Positions 1-8,795 of a stretch of DNA of 64,000 bases are shown here, piece by piece (positions within the stretch are counted from its first letter, which is position 1; every line of letters starts with the position of its first letter). This DNA is from W0P28-013 sp051870755. Its GTDB lineage: Bacteria; Bacteroidota; Bacteroidia; Bacteroidales; Paludibacteraceae. The notes below the pieces were generated by a model. It did no database searches. It was given only the letters and a program-made list of their open reading frames with translations, and was not told where the DNA came from. The stretch is taken from the NCBI GenBank assembly GCA_051870755.1, contig JBJECE010000001.1, positions 27,558-91,557 on the forward strand, read 5' to 3'. The position numbers and the translations under genes were made by a program.

Positions 1-513
1 TGGGAATATTCTTTGCAAAAGATAGCAGAAAAACCGATTTTAGGATATGGTGTTTCTACTTTCAGCAGCGATTATTTGCAGCAAATGTATCAGGACGAAA
101 GCACTTATAACAATTTTATCAGAGGATTATTGTCTATTCCTGATTTTGCTGCTGTTGGAAAAAGTATGATGACACACCACCCTCACAATACATTCTTGAC
201 GGAATGGATTGAGTTCGGAATAATCGGTTTGTTGGTGTTGGTATTGTTTATAGTAAGTGCAGTAATGATGCCAAAACGAGAGTATCGACTATACATATGG
301 TGTTTTCTGTTGGCAGTTTCTATCCAAATGATGTTCGAACCATTAGGAGATCACTTACAGCCTCAATTTATCGCTGTGGTATTACTGTGTTTCCAGCTCT
401 CTTGTGGGCATTCCAACCGGAAAGAGCTTTCATATAAGGGCATAAAGGGGTCTGCAACACCATCTCTTTTAGTATGTGAGAATACACAGACAGCAGAAAT
501 AGAAAACGTGTAA
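1..513 (+). CDS. O-antigen ligase/polymerase-like membrane protein, C-terminal part
   Basis: The reading frame is open from base 1, so the N-terminal part lies outside the window. The visible part has the block GYGVSTF, the conserved HPHNTFLTEWIEFG stretch of Wzy/WaaL-type ligases, and two hydrophobic helices after it. These enzymes join or polymerise O-antigen units on the periplasmic face of the inner membrane. The neighbouring lipopolysaccharide genes fit this role. The last ~145 nt overlap, tail to tail, the end of the opposite-strand glycosyltransferase gene, so the last ~35 residues (charged, not membrane-like) may be a recent extension. The family is fairly sure; ligase versus polymerase cannot be told from this fragment. 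Confidence 0.75.
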   Translation, partial: WEYSLQKIAEKPILGYGVSTFSSDYLQQMYQDESTYNNFIRGLLSIPDFAAVGKSMMTHHPHNTFLTEWIEFGIIGLLVLVLFIVSAVMMPKREYRLYIWCFLLAVSIQMMFEPLGDHLQPQFIAVVLLCFQLSCGHSNRKELSYKGIKGSATPSLLVCENTQTAEIENV

Positions 514-1252
514 TGCCGGTAAGATAGCGCAAGTTGATATATACACGGTTTCTCAAAAAGATCTCTCTTACTTGTTCCGTTGTAAAGTTTTTCCCGATAG
601 TTGCCGCGTGTTGGTGTACGCACGCGGTACGGGCAGTATATAAAGAGACCCAACCCTTTTGCTTGGCACGCATAGATAAATCCATATCCTCAAAATAAAA
701 AGGACTAAATAGTTCATCATAACCTCCCAAAGAAAGTAGTTTATCTTTGCAAATGAGAGCATTACCTCCGCATAGGTACATAGATTCCCCTTCTTCTTGC
801 TCACCCAAGAGGTCTTTATATGTCAATTTATGATGCTGTATGACAGCTTGTTTGCGTCCTTCCATGATTTGTCCCGTTTTTGGACTCCTAATAGCACAAT
901 TTACGCCAAACACATTGGGTTGTGTTACCATGGGCAATAAAATGGTAAAATAGTCAATTGGCAGTTGCATATCTGTGTTTAGAATGCAAACTATTTCAAA
1001 TTTTGCCTGTAAAATTCCCTTATTAACCGTACAACTAAACCCCTTGTTTTGTTTATTTCGGATAATGTGTATGGTAGGCCAATATTGTTCTATATATGCT
1101 ACGGAGTTATCCGTTGATGCATCATCAACAATAATGATTTCATATTGTTGAATTTTGGGGCAACTATGCAAAGCTGCATCAACAGTTGGCAAATATGCTG
1201 CCAATAGACTTTGCCCGTTATAATTGGGAATGATTACACTTACGTTATTCAT
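368..1252 (-). CDS. Glycosyltransferase family 2
   Basis: A 294-residue GT-A fold glycosyltransferase. It opens with VSVIIPNYNG, has the VDDASTDNS nucleotide-binding block, an NTDM motif in the DxD position, and the acceptor-side FEDMDLSMRAKQKGW block typical of rhamnosyltransferase-like GT2 enzymes. The start was chosen at MNNVSVI because the upstream in-frame stretch is the shadow of the kinase gene. The start overlaps the stop of the upstream kinase by 4 nt, so it is the last gene of the lipopolysaccharide operon. It probably adds a sugar to core or O-antigen; the sugar is unknown. The 3' end overlaps the convergent O-antigen ligase gene by 146 nt. Confidence 0.88.
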   Translation of the reverse strand: MNNVSVIIPNYNGQSLLAAYLPTVDAALHSCPKIQQYEIIIVDDASTDNSVAYIEQYWPTIHIIRNKQNKGFSCTVNKGILQAKFEIVCILNTDMQLPIDYFTILLPMVTQPNVFGVNCAIRSPKTGQIMEGRKQAVIQHHKLTYKDLLGEQEEGESMYLCGGNALICKDKLLSLGGYDELFSPFYFEDMDLSMRAKQKGWVSLYTARTACVHQHAATIGKNFTTEQVREIFLRNRVYINLRYLTGITRFLFLLSVYSHILKEMVLQTPLCPYMKALSGWNAHKRAGNTVIPQR

Positions 1253-1968
1253 TTCCGATTTCTCCAAAAACGTTTCCAATAGCGAATAATTAGTTTGCGG
1301 GTCTGTTGTTCGTCCCAACCGCGGGCTGCGGCGTATTTGGCTGCCAACAATTCGAAAAAATCCTGTTCGCCCCACAACCGACAAAAATTTCGGCATGCTT
1401 TTGCCATACCGACCGGCGCACCAAATTCCATGCGGTTGATGTCCACCAAGGCAAAACGAATGCTGCCATCGGCCTGTTTGTCGAATAAAATGTTGCCCGG
1501 CGAATAATCTTTGTGATAAATGCCTTGTTGATGCAAGGTGGCCGAGAACTGCGCAAAAGCCGCGATAATGTCTTCGTAGCCGACAATGCCGTGTTCGCGA
1601 AATTCGTAAAAACGTCGCTGCAATGGCGATTGCAATGTAACAAGATAACTCTCCGTGAGTAGTCGGCCCCCGCACAATATGTAACCGATCGGTGCCGGCG
1701 TGTCGATGCCGCGCGCTTGCAGCAGCAATGCATTGTGGTAGGCTCGTTCGGCTTTCGATGGGCGAAAATAGGTGTAAATCAAGCGATTGATGGGCGCTGG
1801 CCGGTGATAGCGCTTGATGTTCACTTGTGTCCCATCCGGCGCTGTTACAACACGTATCTGATTGCGTGCGTCGTAAATCACTTGGCCGCTGTGGGCAAAT
1901 GCCTGCGGAATGGTTTCTATCCACGGGCGCAACTCGGCATAGGCATTATTTACAACGAGTTTACTCAT
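1249..1968 (-). CDS. WaaP/Kdo kinase-like lipopolysaccharide kinase
   Basis: A 239-residue protein with a compact kinase fold. HKDYSPGNILF is the catalytic loop (equivalent to HxD...N) and LVDINRM takes the DFG position. The combination matches the WaaP/RIO-like family that phosphorylates heptose or Kdo in the lipopolysaccharide inner core on the cytoplasmic side. The start ATG overlaps the stop of the upstream GT90 gene by 4 nt, indicating translational coupling. The substrate cannot be read from sequence; the adjacent GT9 and GT90 genes support lipopolysaccharide core. Confidence 0.85.
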   Translation of the reverse strand: MSKLVVNNAYAELRPWIETIPQAFAHSGQVIYDARNQIRVVTAPDGTQVNIKRYHRPAPINRLIYTYFRPSKAERAYHNALLLQARGIDTPAPIGYILCGGRLLTESYLVTLQSPLQRRFYEFREHGIVGYEDIIAAFAQFSATLHQQGIYHKDYSPGNILFDKQADGSIRFALVDINRMEFGAPVGMAKACRNFCRLWGEQDFFELLAAKYAAARGWDEQQTRKLIIRYWKRFWRNRK

Positions 1969-2933
1969 TTCGTGTCGTTTACAAGTTTCAGGTATTTGTC
2001 GAGTACGCCGAGTGCAATGAGTTTCTCGCGTGTGTTATCGCGGAATGGGGCAACAAATGCATGCGCGTGTGCAATGATTTGTTCGGCTTCGTCGTTGTGC
2101 GCTGCATAGTATTGCAACCGCTCTTCCAAATCGCTGAAGTCGGGTTTGATTTCGATGTAATGGTAATTGGGAATCAGTGTGCCTTCCATAAACCATGTTT
2201 CGCAAGTCGGGCGCGGCATCACGGCTATTGAGTTCGACGACATTATCCATTTCAGGTTGCTGGCAACATCGTTGCCTTCGAGTGCCATTACAAATTTGTA
2301 ATCGAGATGTTCGCGTATAGTCTGTTTAGGCGTGTGCCATTCGGGTGGTGTATCGGTAGAGTTGCCAACGTCGCCACAATCGCAGATGTCGCTGCCGAAA
2401 TACATTTGCATAAATCGGATGCGATTCTCCTTGCCTGCTATTTTCCCTCTGAAAATGGCCTTGTTGCGTTTCGTGCTAAACGGTTGATGGTCGTCCACGA
2501 ATATAAAATGGCGGATTTTATCGAGTTTTAGTAACACGGAGTTGCTGTTGTCGCACTGCAACGGACGACTTTTGACGATGGTCGGTTGGTCGGGCACATA
2601 CGTGATGTCGCCTTTGAGGAAACACCATCGCAAATGGTCAGGAAAATAACGTGTAAATTCGTAACTATCAAAGTAATACACTTTACTTTTCGAACGGCGG
2701 TGTTCGCCCAACGACGGGCTGTCGCTGCCGAGCGGCATCGGTGCGTTAAGACGACAATAATAATCGATGCGCTGCTTGATATAGTCGGCGTCGGGACGAG
2801 TGGTCAGTGCCTGCAAGAGCGATTCGCGTCGATGTCGGCACACAAACTTGGGCGTCAGTTCGCGTGCGTATGCTTTGGCGTAATAGACAAATTTGTTATT
2901 TTTGCCGCTGTGCAATGTGTAAGTGATGCTCAT
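1965..2933 (-). CDS. GT90 (LpsA/CAP10-like) glycosyltransferase
   Basis: A 322-residue protein. The FRGKIAGKENR segment and the C-terminal block YKFVMALEGNDVASNLKW followed by MSSNSIAVMPRP and ETWFMEG are hallmarks of the GT90 family (bacterial LpsA, fungal CAP10, animal POGLUT). Bacterial members transfer sugars to lipopolysaccharide. The start MSITYTL was chosen because its ATG overlaps the TGA of the upstream GT9 gene; the longer open frame upstream is antisense-like shadow. It sits third in a tightly coupled operon (DUF4254, GT9, GT90, kinase, GT2). Confidence 0.88.
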   Translation of the reverse strand: MSITYTLHSGKNNKFVYYAKAYARELTPKFVCRHRRESLLQALTTRPDADYIKQRIDYYCRLNAPMPLGSDSPSLGEHRRSKSKVYYFDSYEFTRYFPDHLRWCFLKGDITYVPDQPTIVKSRPLQCDNSNSVLLKLDKIRHFIFVDDHQPFSTKRNKAIFRGKIAGKENRIRFMQMYFGSDICDCGDVGNSTDTPPEWHTPKQTIREHLDYKFVMALEGNDVASNLKWIMSSNSIAVMPRPTCETWFMEGTLIPNYHYIEIKPDFSDLEERLQYYAAHNDEAEQIIAHAHAFVAPFRDNTREKLIALGVLDKYLKLVNDTK

Positions 2934-3940
2934 GCACGTTCCTCCAATAACTTGGCAACGATGGTGTCCGGAGTGATGGCATTCAAACACGCATAGTCGC
3001 CGCGCAAACAAGGTTTGTTGCCGAAAATCGAGCAGGGGCGGCAGGGCAAATCGCATTGAATACAATCGGTTTCGCGCTGCCCATAGCCGAGAAAACCGGC
3101 GTACGGGTGCGTGGCGCCCCACACGGATACAACGCGCGTGCCTACCAACGATGCCATGTGCATGTTGGCTGAATCCATGGTGAGCATCACATCTAATTGT
3201 GCCATCAAGGCCAATTCGTGCGCTATCTGTTGCTTGCCGCTGGCGGCGTGGGTGTGGTTGTATTGCTTGCACCATCGTTCGATGATGCGCTGTTCGTCGG
3301 CACCGGCACCAAACAGAAAAATCTTGGTGTTTGGCAGCGCAGATAGTCTTCCGACGACTTGTTCCATTTGGGCAATTGGGTAGATTTTGCCGCGGTGTTT
3401 GGCGAATGGCGCGATGCCTATCCACCGCGCGTTGGCGGGTTTTTGAGCGGTGCGCAAATCCGAAAAATCGAGCCGCCGAAATGTGTCGTGCGTAACGAAT
3501 CCCAAGCGTGTAAACACGTCGGCGTAGCGTTGGAACGAGGTTTTTTGCTGTATCAACCAACGGTTACGCTGTCGCACAAGCGCCCGTTTGCCGGCGCGGC
3601 CTTTGTCGATGACGGCGATGCGTTTGCCGCATAAACGGCCGACCAAACGCAACCACTGTGTGCGCAACACGTCGTGCAAATCGGCTATGTAATCGAATGA
3701 GCGGATATTGACGTCGCACAATAGCCGATTCAACCCGACGAACCCTTTGTGGCGACCATGGAAATCGGCGGCGACAAAGTGAATGTTATGCGGCAGTCGC
3801 TCGAAAAACGGCGCACAAAACGGCCGACTCAATACCGTGATGTCCAAATCGGGATATTGTGTGGCGAGCGCATAGAGCGGCGGAACGGTCATGGCTACAT
3901 CGCCCAACGCCGAAAATCGTATGACGAGCAGTCGTTTCAA
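2930..3940 (-). CDS. Glycosyltransferase family 9 (heptosyltransferase-like)
   Basis: A 336-residue GT-B enzyme starting MKRLLVIRFSALGDVAM, the standard N-terminal of ADP-heptose:LPS heptosyltransferases. The C-terminal half has DSANMHMASLVGT and WGATHPYAGF, the conserved nucleotide-sugar site. A cysteine-rich tail (CIQCDLPCRPC) is typical of the Bacteroidota version. It probably acts on the lipopolysaccharide inner core in the cytoplasm. It follows the DUF4254 gene by 3 nt and overlaps the GT90 gene by 4 nt. Confidence 0.9.
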   Translation of the reverse strand: MKRLLVIRFSALGDVAMTVPPLYALATQYPDLDITVLSRPFCAPFFERLPHNIHFVAADFHGRHKGFVGLNRLLCDVNIRSFDYIADLHDVLRTQWLRLVGRLCGKRIAVIDKGRAGKRALVRQRNRWLIQQKTSFQRYADVFTRLGFVTHDTFRRLDFSDLRTAQKPANARWIGIAPFAKHRGKIYPIAQMEQVVGRLSALPNTKIFLFGAGADEQRIIERWCKQYNHTHAASGKQQIAHELALMAQLDVMLTMDSANMHMASLVGTRVVSVWGATHPYAGFLGYGQRETDCIQCDLPCRPCSIFGNKPCLRGDYACLNAITPDTIVAKLLEERA

Positions 3941-3943
3941 ACG

Positions 3944-4549
3944 CTATTTTTGGCCGTACAACACAGGGTTCAGTTCGGGGTCGTTGTACATTTTCATCTG
4001 TTTGTACACTTTCATGATTTTGCGACCGGCTTCGTAATCGTTCAGCAGGCGGTCGATGGCGGCCGACAAATCGACTTTTTGCTCCATCAGAATGTCGAGT
4101 TTGGCTTGGCATTGCGCATGGTGGCTGTCCGACACATCGGTGCGCTCAACTTCGGCGCGCATGTGGTATATTTTCAGGTGCAAAATCGACAGACGGTCGA
4201 TAGCCCACGCCGGACTTTCTGTGTTGATGGCTGCATCGGGCCGGGCTTCGAGGGTATGGTATTTGTCCCAAAAATAACTGTCGATGAGTTCTACCAAGTC
4301 GGTGCGGTCTTGGTTCGATTTGTCGATGCGGCGCTTCAGTGCCAACGCCTCAACAGGGTCGATGTGCGGGTCGCGAATGATGTCTTCCAAATGCCATTGC
4401 ACGGTGTCGATCCAATTTTTCAGATAGAGATAAAATTCGATACTTTTGGCGGCATACGGGTTGACGATGGGCGCGTCCACGTTGTCGGTGGCGTGGTAGT
4501 CGTTAATCGCTTGGTCGAAAATGCGGTTGCTCTGTTCCGTGAAAGTCAT
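3944..4549 (-). CDS. DUF4254 family protein
   Basis: A 201-residue soluble protein beginning MTFTEQSNRIFDQAI and rich in charged helices, with the run DLVELIDSYFWDKYHTLE. It matches the DUF4254 family, which in Bacteroidota is regularly found directly upstream of a GT9 heptosyltransferase, as here. The biochemical role is not established. The context suggests an accessory or regulatory part in lipopolysaccharide core synthesis. It is the first gene of the five-gene operon. The 61-nt gap upstream shows no clear promoter match. Confidence 0.85.
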   Translation of the reverse strand: MTFTEQSNRIFDQAINDYHATDNVDAPIVNPYAAKSIEFYLYLKNWIDTVQWHLEDIIRDPHIDPVEALALKRRIDKSNQDRTDLVELIDSYFWDKYHTLEARPDAAINTESPAWAIDRLSILHLKIYHMRAEVERTDVSDSHHAQCQAKLDILMEQKVDLSAAIDRLLNDYEAGRKIMKVYKQMKMYNDPELNPVLYGQK

Positions 4550-4610
4550 GATTGTGTGTAATGTGAAGTGTTATATATTTTTAGATGCGTGTAACATGCA
4601 AAACGTTGCA

Positions 4611-6059
4611 TCAGTATTGCCAAATTATGCCGCGCTTGGCAATGGTTATCATCAAACCGACGTCGTTGCCGAACTGTGTGCCGATGTCGGCTCCGATGGC
4701 AATCGAAAAATCCAAACCCCATGCTTGCGGCACATGTTTCCTGACTTCGAACAGCAACGCGGTGTTGCGCGATTTCAACAGGTCGTTGCCGTCTTGGTAG
4801 CGGCCGTAGTTGTCGGCGTGCGAAACCAATGCGCGGTATCGGAAACCGTAAATGTCGCCTTGCACACCGATGTGATGCGCCACTACGCGATTGTTCAGCG
4901 TGGCGATGCTGCCGTCGTCGTTGTACAGCGGCGATGTGATGAACGGCGTGCCGATGGTGCGATAAAAATAGTTCCAACCATTGCGGTAAATGCCGTTGCA
5001 AAAATAGGAATCCGCGCCGCCGAATACCATACCGTCGCGGTCGTGGAACGGCCCCGATTGGTCGGTCGTCTGAATAAATTCGTATAAAAATCCGCTGATA
5101 AACGGCCATTTGCTTTGCTTGACCGACAATCCCCACACGCCGTCGTGCAGGTTCATGGTGCTCCAAATCGGCTTGATGGGACCATCTTCAAAAATATTTT
5201 GCCAATAGGCCGAAATTTTCCACGACTCGCCTTTGATGTCAAGCCCCAAATTCTGTGAACCGATGTGGTTGCCGTACACATTCAGTTGATCGTTGGCCAT
5301 GACGCCGCCCGAACGTGCCAAAAAAACGTTTTTCCAATCGCCGAACGACGAACCGAGCGCGCCGTACACAGGCGATGTGCCGCCCCATTGCGCCGCGTGG
5401 TGAAATTCATAGTTCAGATTGACGGGCAACTTGCCGCCCACCCGAACGCCGACGAATTTGTGGTGCAGATAGGCATTTTGTATATAGACGTTGTCGGCAA
5501 ACCATCCGTGCGTGATGCCGCCTTTCACTTCCAAATAGCCGTAGGTAAACGGAAAGGCTGTGTAGCGGTCGATGCCGATGGTGATGCGCGGCATGGGATG
5601 GGCGTTGGGCGAAAACAAAAATCCGCCGCTCGACAATTCGGGGTCTTGGTTGCCCCAAGTTTCGGGCTTGATGCCGACAGTGATGTCGAACACATAGAGC
5701 CGAACGTGGCCATAGAGTTGCTGAAAGAAACCGGTGCCGCCTTTTGTATCCACGCGGCCGGTCAATTCGATGCCGAAGTCGTAGTCGAACCAGCGGTTGG
5801 GGCGTGTGGCTGCCTTGCCGATATAGGCGCTCAGATTGCCGCTATGCGGCTGCGCCGATATGCTGCCGAAACGATTGGTTTGCAGCCAAAACGGCGCATA
5901 CGTCCCCGATGAGGTTACAGCCGTCAGTTCCACACCATAGGCGATGGTGTCCAGATTGGTGTCCGCCGAGTCCATCGGCAGAGGCCAGGGCGCCCATGCA
6001 AAAACGGCCTGTCCGATACACAGCCCGACTATCAATATGTAGCGTCGCAGTTTGTCCAT
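4611..6059 (-). CDS. Capsule assembly Wzi-like outer-membrane beta-barrel protein
   Basis: A 482-residue protein with an N-terminal signal peptide (ILIVGLCIGQAVFA) followed by alternating aromatic and glycine-rich strands (APFWLQTNRFG, WFDYDFGIELTGRV), matching the Wzi/CapA-like porin family that anchors capsule at the outer membrane. The start MDKLRRY was chosen because the signal peptide begins there. It lies 28 nt inside the upstream Kelch gene in another frame, so the two are probably translationally coupled. Neighbouring polysaccharide genes support a surface glycan role. Confidence 0.82.
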   Translation of the reverse strand: MDKLRRYILIVGLCIGQAVFAWAPWPLPMDSADTNLDTIAYGVELTAVTSSGTYAPFWLQTNRFGSISAQPHSGNLSAYIGKAATRPNRWFDYDFGIELTGRVDTKGGTGFFQQLYGHVRLYVFDITVGIKPETWGNQDPELSSGGFLFSPNAHPMPRITIGIDRYTAFPFTYGYLEVKGGITHGWFADNVYIQNAYLHHKFVGVRVGGKLPVNLNYEFHHAAQWGGTSPVYGALGSSFGDWKNVFLARSGGVMANDQLNVYGNHIGSQNLGLDIKGESWKISAYWQNIFEDGPIKPIWSTMNLHDGVWGLSVKQSKWPFISGFLYEFIQTTDQSGPFHDRDGMVFGGADSYFCNGIYRNGWNYFYRTIGTPFITSPLYNDDGSIATLNNRVVAHHIGVQGDIYGFRYRALVSHADNYGRYQDGNDLLKSRNTALLFEVRKHVPQAWGLDFSIAIGADIGTQFGNDVGLMITIAKRGIIWQY

Positions 6060-7045
6060 TTGTAGAAATCGTTTACTACCTCGTTGTGGTCGTCTTCGCC
6101 CAAACCGAAATAAATAGTGTGTGCTATTTCGCCGGCAATCATGTTGCGACGTGCGCCATTGGGCAAATGTCCGCACAAGATCCATGTGTCGGCATCGGTG
6201 TCGTATGCCAACAGGTCGTCGTAGGTCTTCTCGTCGGTCAGCGAGCCGCCGAAATGATACCCGCCCAGCAGATAAATGCGTTGCCCGACTGCCACTGCTG
6301 TGGACAATTCGCGTTTGCCCGGCACGTGGCGGCGTTTCTGCCATACATCGTCGTCGGGCGAAAATTCGTACCATTGGTCGAGGCTTTCTGTGTTGAAACC
6401 GGTGCCGATGAAACAGCGTCCGTCGCATTGTACCCCGACGACGCCGAATGCCGATTTGGCTCGTTTCCAATTGTCGGCGTATGGTGTCCATGTGTCGGTG
6501 GCGATGTCGTAGCGCATCAGTTCGCGTGTCAGCCCATACGAGCCGCCGTAGGCTGTTACGATGCTGTTGTTGTCGGAGCCGACAAAGGCTGCTGCGCCCA
6601 CAGTGCCGCTGCCGGTGAAGTCGGCCAAACGTGTCCATACGCCGGTTGGCGGGTCGTAGCGCCACCAATCGTGCAAATAGGCGGTGTCGTTGTACACTTT
6701 GCCGGCGAACCCGAGTCCGATGTAGGCCGCACCGGCCACAACCGCAACTGTCGCTTTGACGCGTGCTTTCAGCGGCGGAGCAGGTAGTTGCGTCCATGTG
6801 TCGGTCGCAGGGTCGTAGCGATAAAAATCGTTGGTGGCGTTCTGCTTGGCTGTGCGGCCGCCTAACAGATACAACTGATCGCCGACCACAAACGCCGTCG
6901 CCGATGTGTGTCCGACGGGTAGGGAGGCACACCGCTCAATGTGGGGTTGTACGTCGCTTGTCGCCGGACGCGTGCAACCGCATACTACGATGGACACTGC
7001 AATCAGCGCAGTTGCTATATGTCGTGGTGCTGCAAAAATCCTCAT
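6032..7045 (-). CDS. Kelch-repeat lipoprotein
   Basis: A 337-residue lipoprotein. The start MRIFAAPRHIA was chosen because it begins a hydrophobic signal ending in the lipobox VCGC; the in-frame upstream extension is promoter sequence. At least five Kelch units are visible, with blocks such as YLLGGRTA, YRYDPATDTWTQL, YIGLGFAGKVYN and RYDIATDTWTPY, so it forms a beta-propeller, probably facing the periplasm or cell surface. The function may be carbohydrate or protein binding; it is not an obvious sialate mutarotase. The stop lies 28 nt inside the following Wzi-like gene. Confidence 0.85.
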   Translation of the reverse strand: MRIFAAPRHIATALIAVSIVVCGCTRPATSDVQPHIERCASLPVGHTSATAFVVGDQLYLLGGRTAKQNATNDFYRYDPATDTWTQLPAPPLKARVKATVAVVAGAAYIGLGFAGKVYNDTAYLHDWWRYDPPTGVWTRLADFTGSGTVGAAAFVGSDNNSIVTAYGGSYGLTRELMRYDIATDTWTPYADNWKRAKSAFGVVGVQCDGRCFIGTGFNTESLDQWYEFSPDDDVWQKRRHVPGKRELSTAVAVGQRIYLLGGYHFGGSLTDEKTYDDLLAYDTDADTWILCGHLPNGARRNMIAGEIAHTIYFGLGEDDHNEVVNDFYKWTNCDATY

Positions 7046-7070
7046 CGCTAACTTGGCGTAAAATAGTTTG

Positions 7071-7078
7071 CAAAAATA
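7071..7078 (-). promoter_or_regulatory. -7 box for the Kelch-Wzi pair
   Basis: On the minus strand these bases read TATTTTTG, a match to the Bacteroidota -7 consensus TAnnTTTG, 26 nt upstream of the chosen Kelch start. No good TTG was found at the -33 position, so the call is moderate. It is divergent from the FKBP promoter 40 nt away. Confidence 0.5.
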
Positions 7079-7117
7079 CATAAAAATATTCAATTTTGCG
7101 AATAACAAGGCAATAAG

Positions 7118-7148
7118 TTGTGTCAAAACAATTTTTTTAGTACTTTTG
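7118..7148 (+). promoter_or_regulatory. Promoter of the FKBP gene
   Basis: TTG at 7118-7120, exactly 20 nt, then TACTTTTG at 7141-7148: a full match to the -33/-7 pattern of Bacteroidota sigma-A promoters. It lies 28 nt upstream of the FKBP start codon. Confidence 0.7.
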
Positions 7149-7176
7149 TAGGCTCTAATTTTAGAAATGTAACGAT

Positions 7177-7773
7177 ATGGATAAAGTAAGTTATGCGTTG
7201 GGTCTGCTGTTCGGACAAAGTTTGCGGCAGAGCAATGTCAAAGGTATTGATTATGCCGATTTTGCCAAAGGTGTGGCGGCTATGTGCGAGGGCACACGTC
7301 CCGAAATTTCGGCACACGAAGCGCAAGCGTTGGTAAATGATTATTTTGCAAAAAAAGATGCCGAAGCGGCTGCCGCTTATGCCGATGTGCGCAAGGCCGG
7401 CGAGGAATTTTTGCGCGAAAATGCCAAACGTCCCGAAGTACATGTAACCGACAGCGGCTTGCAGTACGAAATTTTGTCGGAAGGCACCGGCCGCAAACCG
7501 GCTGCCGAAGACCGCGTGCGGGTGCACTACCACGGCACACTCATCGATGGCACGGTTTTTGATAGTTCGGTACAACGTGGCGAACCGGCCACGTTCGGCG
7601 TGCGCCAAGTGATTGCCGGCTGGGTCGAAGCACTGCAACTGATGCCGGTCGGTTCGAAATGGAAGTTGTTTATACCCAGCGAATTGGCGTACGGAACGCG
7701 CGGCGCCGGCGAGGCTATTAAACCCAATTCTGCCCTGATTTTCGAAGTGGAATTGTTGGATATTGTCAAATAA
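7177..7773 (+). CDS. FKBP-type peptidyl-prolyl isomerase, cytoplasmic
   Basis: A 198-residue protein without signal peptide. Residues ~1-85 form the helical FKBP_N dimerisation domain (ALGLLFGQSLRQSN). Residues ~90-198 form the FKBP domain, with VHYHGTLIDGTVFDSS, VIAGWVEALQLMPVGSKW and IPSELAYG as substrate-site blocks. It catalyses proline cis-trans isomerisation and chaperones folding, as in FklB/Mip. A second, lipid-anchored FKBP gene follows after 25 nt, so the pair probably arose by duplication and serves cytoplasm and envelope. Confidence 0.93.
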   Translation: MDKVSYALGLLFGQSLRQSNVKGIDYADFAKGVAAMCEGTRPEISAHEAQALVNDYFAKKDAEAAAAYADVRKAGEEFLRENAKRPEVHVTDSGLQYEILSEGTGRKPAAEDRVRVHYHGTLIDGTVFDSSVQRGEPATFGVRQVIAGWVEALQLMPVGSKWKLFIPSELAYGTRGAGEAIKPNSALIFEVELLDIVK

Positions 7774-7798
7774 TTACACACTAAAAATAAAAAGAACA

Positions 7799-8653
7799 AT
7801 GAAAAAAATCATGTTTACTATTGCCACGTTGGCAATGATGGTAGGTGGCTTTACATCGTGCAATAGCGCACCGAAAGCCGATTTAACAACCGAAGCCGAT
7901 ACGCTGACCTATTGCTATGGCGTAACAACCACCCGCGGACTGAAAGAGTATTTACTCCAAATGGGCGTCGATTCGACACACATGGACGCATTCCTCCAAG
8001 GATTTTGCAAAGCAACGGGCGACTTGAGCGACACTGAACGAGCCGTAATGGTCGGTATGCAAGTCGGGCAACAAGTTCTGCAACAGATGATGCCGCATTT
8101 CGAAAGCGTTGTAACGGCTACCGACTCTAATGCCGTTTTCAACAAGGATAACTATTTGGCAGGCTTCATAGCCGGCGTTCGTAGCGATGACCGCATCTTT
8201 TCCGTTGACGAGGCCACTGCAATGGTCGAAATAATCAACCAACGTCAGATGGCTGCACAATATGCCGATTGGAAAGCCGAAAACGAAAAATGGTTGGCCG
8301 ACAATGCTCAAAAGGCCGGAGTGGTAACCACCGAAAGCGGCCTGCAATACGAAGTGCTGAAAGCCGGCCATGGTGCTAAACCGACCGCCATGTCGCGCGT
8401 CAAAGTGCACTACCAAGGCACGACTATCGATGGCGTTGTGTTCGATAGTTCGGTAAAACGTGGCGCACCGGCCGTGTTTGGCGTGAACCAAGTCATCAAA
8501 GGCTGGACAGAAGCACTGCAACTGATGCCTGTCGGTTCGAAATGGCGCTTGTACATTCCGCAAGAATTGGCTTACGGCGATGCCGACCAAGGTCACATCA
8601 AACCCTATTCGACGCTGATTTTCGACGTTGAGTTGATCGAAATTATGAAATAA
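7799..8653 (+). CDS. FKBP-type peptidyl-prolyl isomerase, lipoprotein
   Basis: A 284-residue paralogue of the preceding FKBP. The start MKKIMFTIATLA was chosen because it begins a signal peptide ending at the lipobox FTSC; the longer frame upstream runs into the previous gene. FKBP_N-like helices are followed by the FKBP domain with VHYQGTTIDGVVFDSS and VIKGWTEALQLMPVGSKW. It probably folds envelope proteins while anchored to a membrane. A strong terminator follows. Confidence 0.92.
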   Translation: MKKIMFTIATLAMMVGGFTSCNSAPKADLTTEADTLTYCYGVTTTRGLKEYLLQMGVDSTHMDAFLQGFCKATGDLSDTERAVMVGMQVGQQVLQQMMPHFESVVTATDSNAVFNKDNYLAGFIAGVRSDDRIFSVDEATAMVEIINQRQMAAQYADWKAENEKWLADNAQKAGVVTTESGLQYEVLKAGHGAKPTAMSRVKVHYQGTTIDGVVFDSSVKRGAPAVFGVNQVIKGWTEALQLMPVGSKWRLYIPQELAYGDADQGHIKPYSTLIFDVELIEIMK

Positions 8654-8678
8654 CGCTTTGACTCGAAAACGTATGCGT

Positions 8679-8716
8679 GGAGCCGCTTCATCATGGAGTG
8701 GCTCCGTTTTTTTTTT
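8679..8716 (+). terminator. Intrinsic terminator after the FKBP pair
   Basis: GGAGCC at 8679-8684 pairs with GGCTCC at 8700-8705, followed by G and a run of ten T. It ends the FKBP operon. Confidence 0.85.
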
Positions 8717-8727
8717 GCGGCGTATGC

Positions 8728-8758
8728 TTGTGCAAATGCACAAAAAATGCTACTTTTG
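8728..8758 (+). promoter_or_regulatory. Promoter of the DMT-family gene
   Basis: TTG at 8728-8730, 20 nt, TACTTTTG at 8751-8758; 37 nt upstream of the start codon. Full match to the Bacteroidota promoter pattern. Confidence 0.7.
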
Positions 8759-8795
8759 CGCCCGCTAAATCATTAACCATACTTTTTTTGTGCGT

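Noticed and set aside
3749..4561. 270-codon open frame opposite the GT9 and DUF4254 genes
   Set aside because: It is antisense to two well-supported genes and shows no family motifs; long shadow frames are common in this G+C and codon range.
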